A stretch of 64,000 nt of DNA from Entoloma clypeatum (taxonomy: Eukaryota; Basidiomycota; Agaricomycetes; Agaricales; Entolomataceae), in NCBI GenBank assembly GCA_963565915.1, contig OY751487.1, positions 2,790,001 through 2,854,000 on the forward strand, in the 5' to 3' direction. The notes beneath the pieces were generated by a model, which was not told the DNA's origin, searched no databases, and worked only from the letters and a program-made list of their open reading frames with translations. Shown here one piece after another: positions 11,952-22,129 of the stretch (positions within the stretch are counted from its first letter, which is position 1; each line of letters starts with the position of its first letter). The translations under genes were made by a program, and so were the position numbers.

Positions 11952-12859
11952 TCAGGCGGCTGATCCATCCTTCAGCGGTCTATAATGTTTCATCAGCTGA
12001 GTCTTGAAGGCTAGCACACGTTAGCTCCTGCGCCACGAAAACAAGTCGTACTCACCCTCAGGTGTACTCCAGAGATTAGCGGCGTCAGGATTAAGTGGCG
12101 ACGCATTATTGGGTTCTAGACACCAGGTCTTCTGAGAAGGCGAAATATCACAGTAAGAGAAGATCCTACCGCCAAGCAAGGATTGTAATGAGAGAAGGAT
12201 GGTCTGCACACTATAAACAGCCGACCATTTGTCCTGAACCAACCAAGTCAGAATGACGGAGCGCATAGCACAAAACTATCACAACAGACCTGCAAGATAT
12301 CAAGGCAAATTGTGCCACCTGCAAGGTCAACATTTGGATGATAGCACGGTGTATCAAACTTGATCGTTGGCGCGATGTATGGGTAATTAGAAGGAAATGA
12401 AATGGAGATACGGAAACTCAAGCCCGCATAAATCTGAAAAACGGTCGTGTGGTAGTTAAAGCAAGTCGTGGGCGGGCCACCCACAGTTTCTGGAGGCCCT
12501 TCAATCGTGCCGACCCACTCAAACAGATTTCCGTCGGTCTTTGGGAAAGCGGACTGTCATTGAACCATCCCTTGAGCAGGGTGGTACATCTCAAAATAAA
12601 TGATATTTTACAATGCCTGGCGATGAGGACATCTGGCAGCAGTCAGTATCCGGTATAGAGTAACAAAAGCAGAGATCGTACCATGAGTGTCATGAGTTCA
12701 TTCCCTAATCTTTAGGAAGAGTGAGCTGCCATTCGAAGAGAGAGTGGTCATCAGAGGTCACCTTTTGGCAACACTGCCGGCTGCTTGTTGAGATGAGCCA
12801 GCAACGTTCGACTTTTGAGATGTGCGCGAAGGTGCGAGCGAGGTAGTGAGAGGCTCCAT
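11952..12859 (-). CDS. UBC11: Ubiquitin-conjugating enzyme E2, UBE2C/Ubc11 type
   Basis: E2 enzyme that works with the anaphase-promoting complex to ubiquitinate mitotic cyclins. The joined exons read [76 protein letters not shown], then GTICLDILQ carrying the active-site Cys, followed by [19 protein letters not shown] and [11 protein letters not shown]. Gene structure is broken up: at least six introns, one exon of only 21 nt (encoding MSSSPGI) and a start exon that needs an intron at about 12710-12770. The stop at 11952 comes from a last exon that encodes [10 protein letters not shown]. The extended N-terminus before the catalytic core is typical of UBE2C and contains its regulatory tail. 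About 180 aa. Confidence 0.88.
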
Positions 12860-13069
12860 TTTTGTCGTGACGATCGTAAAAAGAGAGAACGGTGGTTTGT
12901 AGAGAGGCGTGCAAGTTGGCACTCTATGAGATCACATGATCTGACATTGTATGCCAAAGTTATGTAATAAGAGTATCCTTGGAGTGCAAGTAGTACTTTC
13001 AGCGTGTGAATTTTTTAAAGATGAATATTTGTAAATAAATACACTGCTTCCCCCGCATCATCGGACCTA
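12860..13069. promoter_or_regulatory. 210-bp divergent promoter of UBC11 and EDE1
   Basis: The interval holds an inverted repeat, AGATCA-CA-TGATCT, at 12929-12942, and an AT-rich stretch just before the EDE1 start. No known factor is assigned. Confidence 0.4.
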
Positions 13070-16000
13070 ATGTCCACCAAGTTCTCCCCCACTCCTGCTG
13101 AGCTCGCCTTGGTTTCTCAAATCTTCGCACAGGCAGATCCCCAGAAACTCGGTATCCTCACAGGAGATGTCGCGGTCAAGACTTTCGGAGGAGCAAACCT
13201 CACACCCACAGTTCTCGGAGAAATCTGGAGCATTGCAGACGAGGATAACAATGGCTGGTTGCCTAGAAAAGGTGTAGCTATCGCCATACGGCTCATGGGA
13301 TGGGCTCAGAAGGGGGAAAAAGTCTCCCAGGAGTTGGTTCATAAACGTGAGCAGGCTGAATGAAATCCGTTGCAAGAACCTATGGTGACCCTCCGTTTCC
13401 AGCCGGACCCCTGCCGACCATCGATGGTGTAACGCCTATAGCGCAACAAAGTACCGGGATTTCCTTACCCAAGTCTCCCCCTCCTAGTCTCCCCCCATTC
13501 ACTGCTCAGGAAAGGACCAAATTCCAGACTCTATTCACGAGAGCGGGACCAGGCCCCGATGGTCTTCTTAGCGGTTTGTGTTCAATCGATATATATTATG
13601 AATACCACCTGAAATGACAGTTTTTCAGCAGCCCAAGCGCGCGACATTTTCGTCAAGTCCAAGCTCAGTAACGATACCCTCCTCAAAATCTGGTTCGCGC
13701 TGCACCTGGCATTCCTCCGACGATTGTACTCAATAGTTTTGTAGGAACCTCGCAGACACACAAGGTCGCGGGGCTCTTGATTCTACTGACTTCGCCGTAG
13801 GCATGTACTTTATTCAAGGACTCATGTCCGGTCAACTCTCTTTTGTTCCGACAACACTCCCGCCCGGACTCTATCAACAAGCCACAGGCCAGTGTCCAAA
13901 CCAGCAAATAAACGCGAACTCGCACATGACTGGAAGCGGTGCTACCAGTGGCTCTTTCAGCCCTTCCAGCTCAATTTTCCCTGCAAATCGGAGTAACATG
14001 CAACCCCAACATACAGGTCAAAGCCAGTTGCTACAGCCTGATTATACTGGTCTGTCGGTAACTCCGTCAAAGCCACCAGTTCTTCCCGCGCGTTCCGCTT
14101 CCGTTGGATTCCCTGTGGCACCGTTCATTCCTCCGCGCAATGGACACCCACCTCCATGGGACGTCTCACCTTCTGAAAAAGCTGCATCAGACAGGTTTTT
14201 CGACGAACTCGATCCTCAGAGACGTGGTTATATCGAAGGCGATGTAGCTGTGCCTTTCATGCTGAAATCCAACCTACCAGGCGAGGACCTTGCTCGTGTC
14301 TGGTGCGTCCTATTTCGCCTCATTTCGTGTCCTATCCCTCACAAGACGGGCGAAATTAGGGATCTTGCTGACCTTAATAATGACGGGAAACTTACCGGAG
14401 ATGGTTTCGCGGTTGCAATGTATCTCATTCAGAAGAAACTTGCGGGTATCGACATCCCTGACACGCTCCCACACTCCTTGATACCGCCCTCCATGCGCGC
14501 CAATATGGCGTCTCCCTTTTCTCCCCCTTCCTCGGCTCGTCCACAACCCCCAGAATCAGTCAAAGATCTTCTGTGGGATGAGACACCTCCGAATTCCGCC
14601 ATCCCACCTCAACCGACTGGGCAAACCATCACCTCATCTTTCAGCGCTCCGCATATCTCTCCGCGCTCAACTGGTGATCCTTTCGCTACTGCTGTATCAG
14701 TTTCCGGTGTAACGCCGCGTCGCGATCTGCTGGGTGATGATGATGACGAGGGTCATACATCACCATCTCTGCATGACCAATCGGCGGAAATCGGCAATAT
14801 GCAGAATCAACTCAATTCAACGACTCGCTCGACGGATGCTATGAAAACTGAGCGAATGACCCTCGAGCAGGCTTTGGCCAACCAAGCATCCCAACTCTCT
14901 GCTTTGCAAACTCAGCTTTCATCAGCCAAGGCCGCGTGTGAAACCGAGACCAAAGTACTGTCCACCCTGAAAGACCGCCAAGCCAGGCAAACAGCTGAGA
15001 TACAGAAAGCGACAGAAGAGTTGATCCGCGCAGAGAGCGATTTGAGTGCGGTACGCGCCGAGAAATACGAGATAGAGAGCGCGTTCATGCGGGACAAGGA
15101 GGATGCTCGGGAACTACATCGCAAGATGATGGAGGTCATCCAGCAAGTTGAAGGCTTGAAAGTGGAGGCTGAAAAGGTGAAGAAAGATGCGAAACAGCAG
15201 AAGGGACTTTTGGCTATTGCTAAAAAGCAACTCAGCTCGAAAGAAGCTGAGAAAGCGAAGGTGGTGAATGAATTGGAAGAGGCCAAGTTAGAAATTGCGT
15301 CCATTGACAAGGATAAGGAAGAGGTGGAAGCCGAGCTCGCGGCTCTATCTATTCAGGACCTTCCCAGAGCAACCTCCTCGGATTCTTTGACCTTGGCAGC
15401 TGCACTACCCCTCCCTGTCTCACCGGACCCGTCAAGCCCAGGTGGGTCAATTACCGCTGGAAAAAGTAATAATCCATTTGAGCGGCTCTCGAGAGCTCCC
15501 TCCACTCCTAAATCACAGTCACCTTTCTTACCCTTTGCGCCCACGCCTACTAGTCTCAGTGATGCTTCTGTCCACAATAATTTGTCTGACCCGTTCGGTT
15601 TCGCGGAAGCGGTCGGGAGTGAATCTCAGACTCCGGATGTTATCTTCAACACGTCCAGCGTAAACGAAGAACCGTTACGCGAACCAACACCTAAACCAGC
15701 CCCCATCGAAGTCCGAAGTATTGGCGAACCTGAGATTATCTTCTCTGCAAGCACATTTGAAGGAGACAATGAACATTTCGTCACACCACCAACATCTGCC
15801 TTTCATGAGCGCTCGATCGCGTCAAGCCCTATACCCATAAGCTCCACAGCATCCCCACCAACAGAGTTTCCTGGTTTGGATGATTTGGCCTCCAAATTCC
15901 CCGATATTCAGACCAACAAGGACAACCCTCCTCCACTGGCTTCGAAAGGACAATCTGAGGAAGTGGAAACAGATCTTGGAGCCTCATTGGAAGAGCTGGA

Positions 16001-17135
16001 AGTAGAAGAATCTGATAGCGATAGCGAGGATGAGGTTCCATTGGCACAGTTGACGAAACAAAAGGCCAATGACGATCAACAACCACCTCTGCCAATCGAG
16101 ACACCTCCAGCATCATCTGAAGCACCAAGTATATCGTTTGACGACATCTTTGGTGTGATAGCTCCAGCCGCAGTTTCGGTCAACGGCAGTGCTGGCGGTC
16201 GTGATAATGCAGGCAGTCCTCCTCTCATTGACCAGGAACCGAAGTCGCCCTCCAACACCACCATACCTACTGAGCCGCCCGTAGCGGGTGTCAGCGCCTT
16301 TGATGAGGCAATGGGAACCCTCCCAATCTCTTCGTCTGCCGCTCCTCAAACCTTCACATTTGATTCTACGTTTGAGGACAACTTTGATTTCGTGAGTGCC
16401 TCCAAACCACCGGCTGCAGCGGCAGCGGCACCACTAAACGAACCCGTCAAACATGAGGATTTTGACAACCTCTTCTCAGCACCGACGAAGAGTGATAATT
16501 CAGCATTCGTCAGTCCATATGAGGCAGTCCCTCCAGTAGTGGCTTCAAACTCGAAGCCAACTTTCGATGAGGTGTTCTCGGGAGTCGAAGCAGGCCTTTC
16601 ACAAGACATGGACAGGTCGTTCACATCCACGAGAAGCTCAACCAATACGACGTCTAATCAGCAAGCCCTCCCTTCATCACCTGCGTCTCAAGCAGCACCT
16701 CCAACTTCCCCTCGCAGCTTGACCCCCCACTCCCCTACCGCGAGGCCCAAGTCCCCTCCACCACGCGTGTCGTCCCCGAAACCGCGGCCTTCTACTTCCT
16801 CGTCAAAGGAACCATCAGATAAACCCAAAGAAATTACGCCGAGGCATTCGAAACTTAGCGTAAGGCCAATCATGTTTATAACGAAAATCTGCTCATTTAT
16901 TTCATTGAAGCAGATTCGTTTACCATTCGGCAGGAAAAAGAAGCAGCAGCAGCATGAGCCTCTCCCATCTACACTCCTTGCACCTCCTCCAGAAACACCA
17001 AAGCCAGCGGTTGACGAAGATATTGAAAGTGTAAAGCAACTTACTGCGATGGGCTTCAGCCGATCTGAAGCAGTCAGTGCTCTGGAGAATACTGGATACG
17101 ATATGACGACTGCACTGAACAGTTTGCTTGGTTAG
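13070..17135 (+). CDS. EDE1: EH-domain endocytic scaffold Ede1 (Eps15-like)
   Basis: Early-arriving scaffold of clathrin-mediated endocytosis that binds NPF-containing adaptors and ubiquitinated cargo. Exons 13070-13346, 13403-13573, 13629-13692, 13745-14302, 14360-16859 and 16914-17135 join in phase for about 1263 aa. Three EH domains are visible: the first starts at residue 1; the second spans exons 2-4 (LLKIW-NLADTQGRGALDS); the third is near 14170-14450, with EF-hand loop DLNNDGKLTGDGF. A coiled coil follows (14800-15340). Then comes a long acidic/Ser/Pro tail with NNPFERL and DPF-type motifs. A C-terminal UBA domain (SVKQLTAMGFSRSEAVSALE) ends the protein. The last two introns are multiples of three and stop-free, so the genomic frame stays open through them. 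Length and order match the family. Confidence 0.95.
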
Positions 17136-17492
17136 TCGTTGATTTGTTCAATTATTATACATTTGGCTTCCCACATACGCATGATAACCCTCTTTTCTCT
17201 TTCGTTCAATCTCTCCTTCGGACACTCCTTTCTTCTTCGCGGGAACATTACTCTTGAAACTGTTTAAGGTATATACGTACATAATATGAGCGATCTAATT
17301 TCCATGCAATGGGCGTCATAGACGCAATGACGCACGAACACAGTTTCAGCAATGGAATCCACATACTACAAATAAACCTTGCGATGCAAAGCACCAGTAA
17401 TTGACACCAGGTTGCTCTGACAGCAGTTAACGATCTCGATTGGAAGCCCTATTTTACATCATCTTGCGGTTACATTCGATGGTAAGAGTATT
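17136..17492. other. Convergent 3' intergenic region
   Basis: 357 bp between the stop codons of EDE1 and the unrecognised minus-strand gene. AT-rich, consistent with two 3' UTRs. Nothing else seen. Confidence 0.5.
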
Positions 17493-20427
17493 TCAAGGTA
17501 GCAGAGGAATAGGAACATCGAAAGGTTGGGACATCTTGAGCAACCAATCTTTCCAGTTACGGTCCTTTTGGCGTCTAGCCGCCACTTGTTCAAGCTGTGC
17601 GCGGGTGGGATGATGAGCACGAAGGACGAATCGATTGGCAGATGTGTCGGTCTCCGAAGACTGAACGATTTCGAGGAAATTCGTGCCCTCAGAAAGAAAG
17701 TCGGACAAATCGACCATGCCATTTGATGAAACCTGTCAGGGTAGAACATCAACCATGTTATTAAGTCACAAGCATCAGAATAATACCCCGAGGGGTGGTG
17801 ACAATGGAAAACTGGTGCGCTTGCCCGAATACATCAGCCTCATGCAGAGATCACCAGCTGTAGGCCATATCGAAGGAAGGAGGGCAAATTCTTCTGGCGT
17901 TTTGTCCGCAGGATAACATGACAAGGTGTAGCAAATACTCTTTGTCAAATCTCTGAGGTTGTAAAGCAAGAAAGTTCAGAGGGTGCCATGAGAAGACGAA
18001 GTGCAAGACGTGCTCTGTGTTGTTTCCACGATTCTTCCAACGCTTGATACCGCTGGTGTGCTGTTCCGGAATTTGGAAATCAAATTTCAGTCTGAATCCC
18101 ATCGAATGACCGAGTTCCTTGGTGAGGATACAAGCTTCAGGTCCGAACCCATCTGAGAAACGGATGAGGTGCATAGCCTGGTATATAGTAGAACATACGA
18201 AGTGTGCGTTTGTCCTCGATGATCGGCGGGGTGGGGATGGTAGAAGAAGCCATCGAAGTCTCTACCGTGTGCGGTTGTGAACTCGACTGGCGCTGCACAC
18301 GCTCGAGATCTGACAAGTTCACTGAAACAGGCTCGGCATTTTCGTTCGAGTTTGCATTGTCGGGAGCCAAAGACGGAAGCTCAGCTAATGACTTTTCCTT
18401 GATGGTGATCAATTGGCGAGGTTCGAAGCCGAGTCATCAAAGAGGAACCCTACCGCGTCGATGAAACACTGTCTCTCTACATCAAGTTCTGGGCCTTGAA
18501 AGATATCTAGAGCTGCGGGCTGTGGGTGTAGCGTGGCATCTACTTCCACCTCCGATGGATGTTCAGACACTGGAGTGCGTTCTCGTGCTTCCACGTGTGA
18601 GGACGTTATTTGCTGTATATGATTTGTTAGATCAACTTCCATCGGAATCTGGTCAACAGACATGGCCGGCGAGGGAGTCGATGACGGAGCTGCTGCATCA
18701 TCTATGTTGTTTGGTTGCTGGTCCAGTTCTGTTGAGATATTATCCAGGGCTATTAGTTCAGAGACAGCTTGAAAGTCATCTGACATCACGACATCCTCAG
18801 TAGGTGTCGGGGTATTCTCAGTTTGTAATGCAGCCTGGCTCCCAACATCGGGAGCATATGGGGCTTCTGGAAGAGATTCCTTCAAAAGGAGCATTTTTCT
18901 AGATCGCCCGAAAAAGCGCATCTCAAATAATAGGACACACCTCGCAGGCCGTAGCAAGGCGTTCGATCGACGTTCGTGTGAGGCTTTGCGCATGCGACTC
19001 CTCCACAGCTCCCTGTGATGTATCCCCTGTTGAAGGAGGACCCGGGACCTGATTGGCGGGCTGTGTATCAACTTGCATTGGTGCAATGTCGGCATCGTCT
19101 GGAATCTCGATGATTTCGGGTGGAGCACTCTTGACGACATCGGGAGGTTTGCTCGTAGGAACGTCTAGCAGTTTGCTGTCGTCCATCAACTCCTGCTTGA
19201 TCGAAAAGGAGCTACGCTTCTGGAGTTGCTGGATATCAGCCTGTATCAAGGAGTCCAATCTGACGTCCAACTTTTTCTTCTTTTTTCGTAGCTTGGGGAG
19301 TGCAGATGTTTCTGCCGGCACTTTGGCCGGTAAATTTGGCTTGGTAGAAGTGATCGGATTGCTCTCTGAAGGACGAACAGGTGGGAGATTTACTGAGACA
19401 TTCGCGAATTGAGGGCTTTGCGGGCCTTGAGGCGTGTGAACAGCATTGTCTTGAACGGTAGGAGGGCTTCCTCCGGCGATATGATTAGGCTGGCTCAGTG
19501 ACGACATTGCTGGGCGGGAGTGGACTTCAATGGAGGCGCCATTTGCGAGAACGGATGATGCGGGGTGCGTGGCAGCAGAAGGGTCAGGTGGTTTGGCATC
19601 GGGATTAACGGGTGAAGCTGAAGGAGGCCAAGGCATGACCTGATGTGCCAAGGTGGATGGGATAGCTGTTGGCTTAGTGATAGAAAGTGAAGGCGAGGGA
19701 GACCACAGCAGAATACGAGACGTCGATGCCTCGGGCAGAGAAGGGGCACCTTGTTGCGCTGGTGCAAGTGTTGTGGGTGGAATTAGTGGGTTTCCACTGG
19801 AATATATATTAGACGTAAGTGAAGCCTGGACCTTTGTGAACATACACTTCTGTTCTTGTTTGATCAAATGGGGCGACATCCATAGGCGCCTGTGGCGGCG
19901 CGGTTATTGTTCGCAACAGGAACTTTATCTGGGCTAGAGCGGACGATTGGAGGGCGACGAGGGAGAGGTGAGATTTAAATTTACCACGGAGGTTAGGTTC
20001 GACAAAATGTTCTCTGTAAGGATGGACTGCACGTAGCATGCGCGAATACGGCTCGACCATGGGATGGCCAATGTAGGATGATATGTTGAACGGAGCAATG
20101 GGGTCGGCACCCACATTTCGGCGAAAGGTAGTGTGCGCAATCTAGATGAAAAATGAATCGGGCATCGCGGGACGGGTTGGGGCGCATACATTGAGGAGGT
20201 TGATAATCTGTGGCAGTAGAGCATCAACGGAGTCGGTGGGGTGAATGGGCAGGAGACGGCACCTCTGGACGCGCCTCTGGGTAGTAGGCACGGGGATCGC
20301 TCAGCCACTGGGCAAACTTGTGGGCGAAGGAGGAATAGATAGAGAGATCGTCCTGGGAGAGCTTCCGCGCAAAGGAGGTGAACAGTCGGCGGTTGTTCTC
20401 GACGGCGGTGGTGGCAGCGACATCCAT
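17493..20427 (-). CDS. Unrecognised Ser/Pro-rich protein, possibly SUMO-linked
   Basis: I do not recognise the family. At least eight exons can be followed. The N-terminal part is globular (MDVAATTAVENNRRLF, AQWLSDPRAYYPEARPE, INLLN, FNISSYIGHPMVEPYSRM). A long Ser/Pro/Thr-rich linker runs about 19800-19300. Then comes a very basic patch (LRKKKKKLDVRLDSL), then PEIIEIPDDADI, which has the pattern of a SUMO-interacting motif: aliphatic residues flanked by acids. After an acidic linker, the C-terminal 200 residues look folded again, ending HQFSIVTTPR, then VDLSDFLSEGTNFLEIVQSS and RFVLRAHHPTRAQLEQVAAR. That last block vaguely recalls the final strands of PINIT domains in Siz/PIAS ligases, but no RING-like zinc finger is visible. 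The function is unknown. Start is the ATG nearest the conserved-looking frame. Confidence 0.55.
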
Positions 20428-20483
20428 TTCTGACTTACGTACATACATAAACGGAACAACGACCAGCACCCACCATCACCCCC
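20428..20483. promoter_or_regulatory. 56-bp bidirectional promoter
   Basis: Entire gap between the start codons of the unrecognised minus-strand gene and PDE1. It contains TACGTA and a CA-rich run before the PDE1 start; no known site is evident. Confidence 0.5.
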
Positions 20484-21892
20484 ATGCCTGCCGCTTTTGA
20501 CATCGTCGTCGTCGGCGCCGGCGGAGGTCCCGACGAGACCAATCTCTCTGCGTATGTCCAACTTGAACGTTTGGTGGCCTCATGTTCAGTCCCACCCACG
20601 TGCTGTGCTCATCATCGTCCTCTTCTCCAGCTATCTCCTCAAGCCCCACGATGCTGCCTGGGAAGATGGCATTCTCGCCCTCGAAGCTGGTCCGTCCTCT
20701 CCTCCTCTCTCCCAGCCTTCTCTACATCGATCTCCACAGGCTCAGCACAAGGCGCCCTCTCCAGACTCTTGGTCCGGGATCCTCTGCTCTTCAGCTCACC
20801 CGACGACTCCGTAACCAGAAAATATACCGCCGTCGAAATATACTCTTTCTTGCGGTTCGTTCCCCTCATTCACTCACACACATTCCCTCCGCCTCACCCA
20901 CTCCCTCAGATCCTTCCTCATCACCCATGCCCACTTGGACCACATTTGCGGCCTCATCATTGCCGCTGGCTCGTTAAAGGGCCCACGAAAGCGAATCTAT
21001 GCCATGAAACAAACCTTGCAAGACATCGAGAGTGTTTTCTCTGACAGAATATGGCCCAATCTCGCGTCCTGGGACGAAGACGACGACGAATACAAATTGT
21101 TGTATTCAACGTGAGTCTCTGCGTCATCATCTCAAGCCGCATCTAGGCAATAAGTCCACGCTTCAGCCTCCTCACGGACGACAAGTATAAAACCGTTCAT
21201 GCCTCAATATCCGTCAAGACCTTTGCCGTAAACCACGGCCGTAATGCAACAGGGATTTACAAGTCAGCCGCATTTTTCATTCGCCACGATGCTCTCAATC
21301 GCGAATTCCTCTTCTTCGGTGACGTCGAACCCGATAAACTTGTACATAAGCCTCAGAACATCAAGGTCTGGCGTGCGGCAGCACCCAAGATTCCACACGC
21401 CCTTTCTGCCATATTTATCGAATGCTCATGGCCTTCTGGCAGAGCAGACGACGTCCTTTTTGGCCACCTCAACCCCGAACATCTCGCCGATGAACTGACA
21501 GCCTTGGCTCTCGAAGTCGTCAAGTTTCGTAAAGGAGGTTCCTCTTCAAGTACCAGCCGAGCGCGGCCCGCTCGGAAGAAACGAAAGATGAATCCTGTTA
21601 CCCAGAACGATTTGGCGGGTGCATTGAATGGACTTGCTGTGTACGTCATGCATTGCAAAGATACATTGGACCAAAAGCAATCCATGCGACAAGCAATCGT
21701 ATCTCAAGTAAGAACTCTGGTTCAAGATAAACGGCTCGGTGCGCAAGTCATGACAGTTGAGCAAGGCATGCGTATCAGTGCGTTCTCCTTACTAGCCTCT
21801 CCTCCACTGTTGAATCAGCCCTCCAGAGATCTAAATTATCCATTCATATGATCATGCAAGAGATACCCCTGTATTATCACCCTGAATTGTAG
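20484..21892 (+). CDS. PDE1: Class II (low-affinity) cyclic nucleotide phosphodiesterase
   Basis: Metal-dependent phosphodiesterase that hydrolyses cAMP to AMP and so damps PKA signalling. It belongs to the metallo-beta-lactamase-fold class II PDEs. The N-terminus MPAAFDIVVVGAGGGPDE holds the family's early glycine-rich strand. The metal-binding signature is THAHLDH (about 20925), followed by SGLII-like hydrophobics. More family segments are AFFIRHDALNREFLFFGDVE and SAIFIECSWPSGRADDVLFG, then GHLNPEHL with another likely metal-binding His. Five introns of ordinary length fit. The last one is uncertain: splicing 21780 to about 21829 gives a stop at 21890-21892, while reading through gives one at 21851. 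A basic insert (SRARPARKKRK) lies near 21565. Confidence 0.88.
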
Positions 21893-22129
21893 CCCTAGTT
21901 TTTTTTTTGACAAGCTCAATGTATTTTTACTGTTCATAGAATCAAAGGCTTTCGAATACACATCAGCTTTTCATGCGGAGATTGCAGGTCGTAACATATC
22001 GTTATGATCGAGACAAAACAAAAATAATAGGTACAGTAATACCAGTGGAAATGCGGATAACAGTCCTCATCATCAAATTAACGAACTCTATGGGCGGTGC
22101 GATATCATCAACATGACGGGCGGCGTCTA

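Noticed and set aside
13803..17135. EDE1 as one long exon
   Set aside because: The frame is open through two introns, but the EF-hand and linker read correctly only when they are removed.
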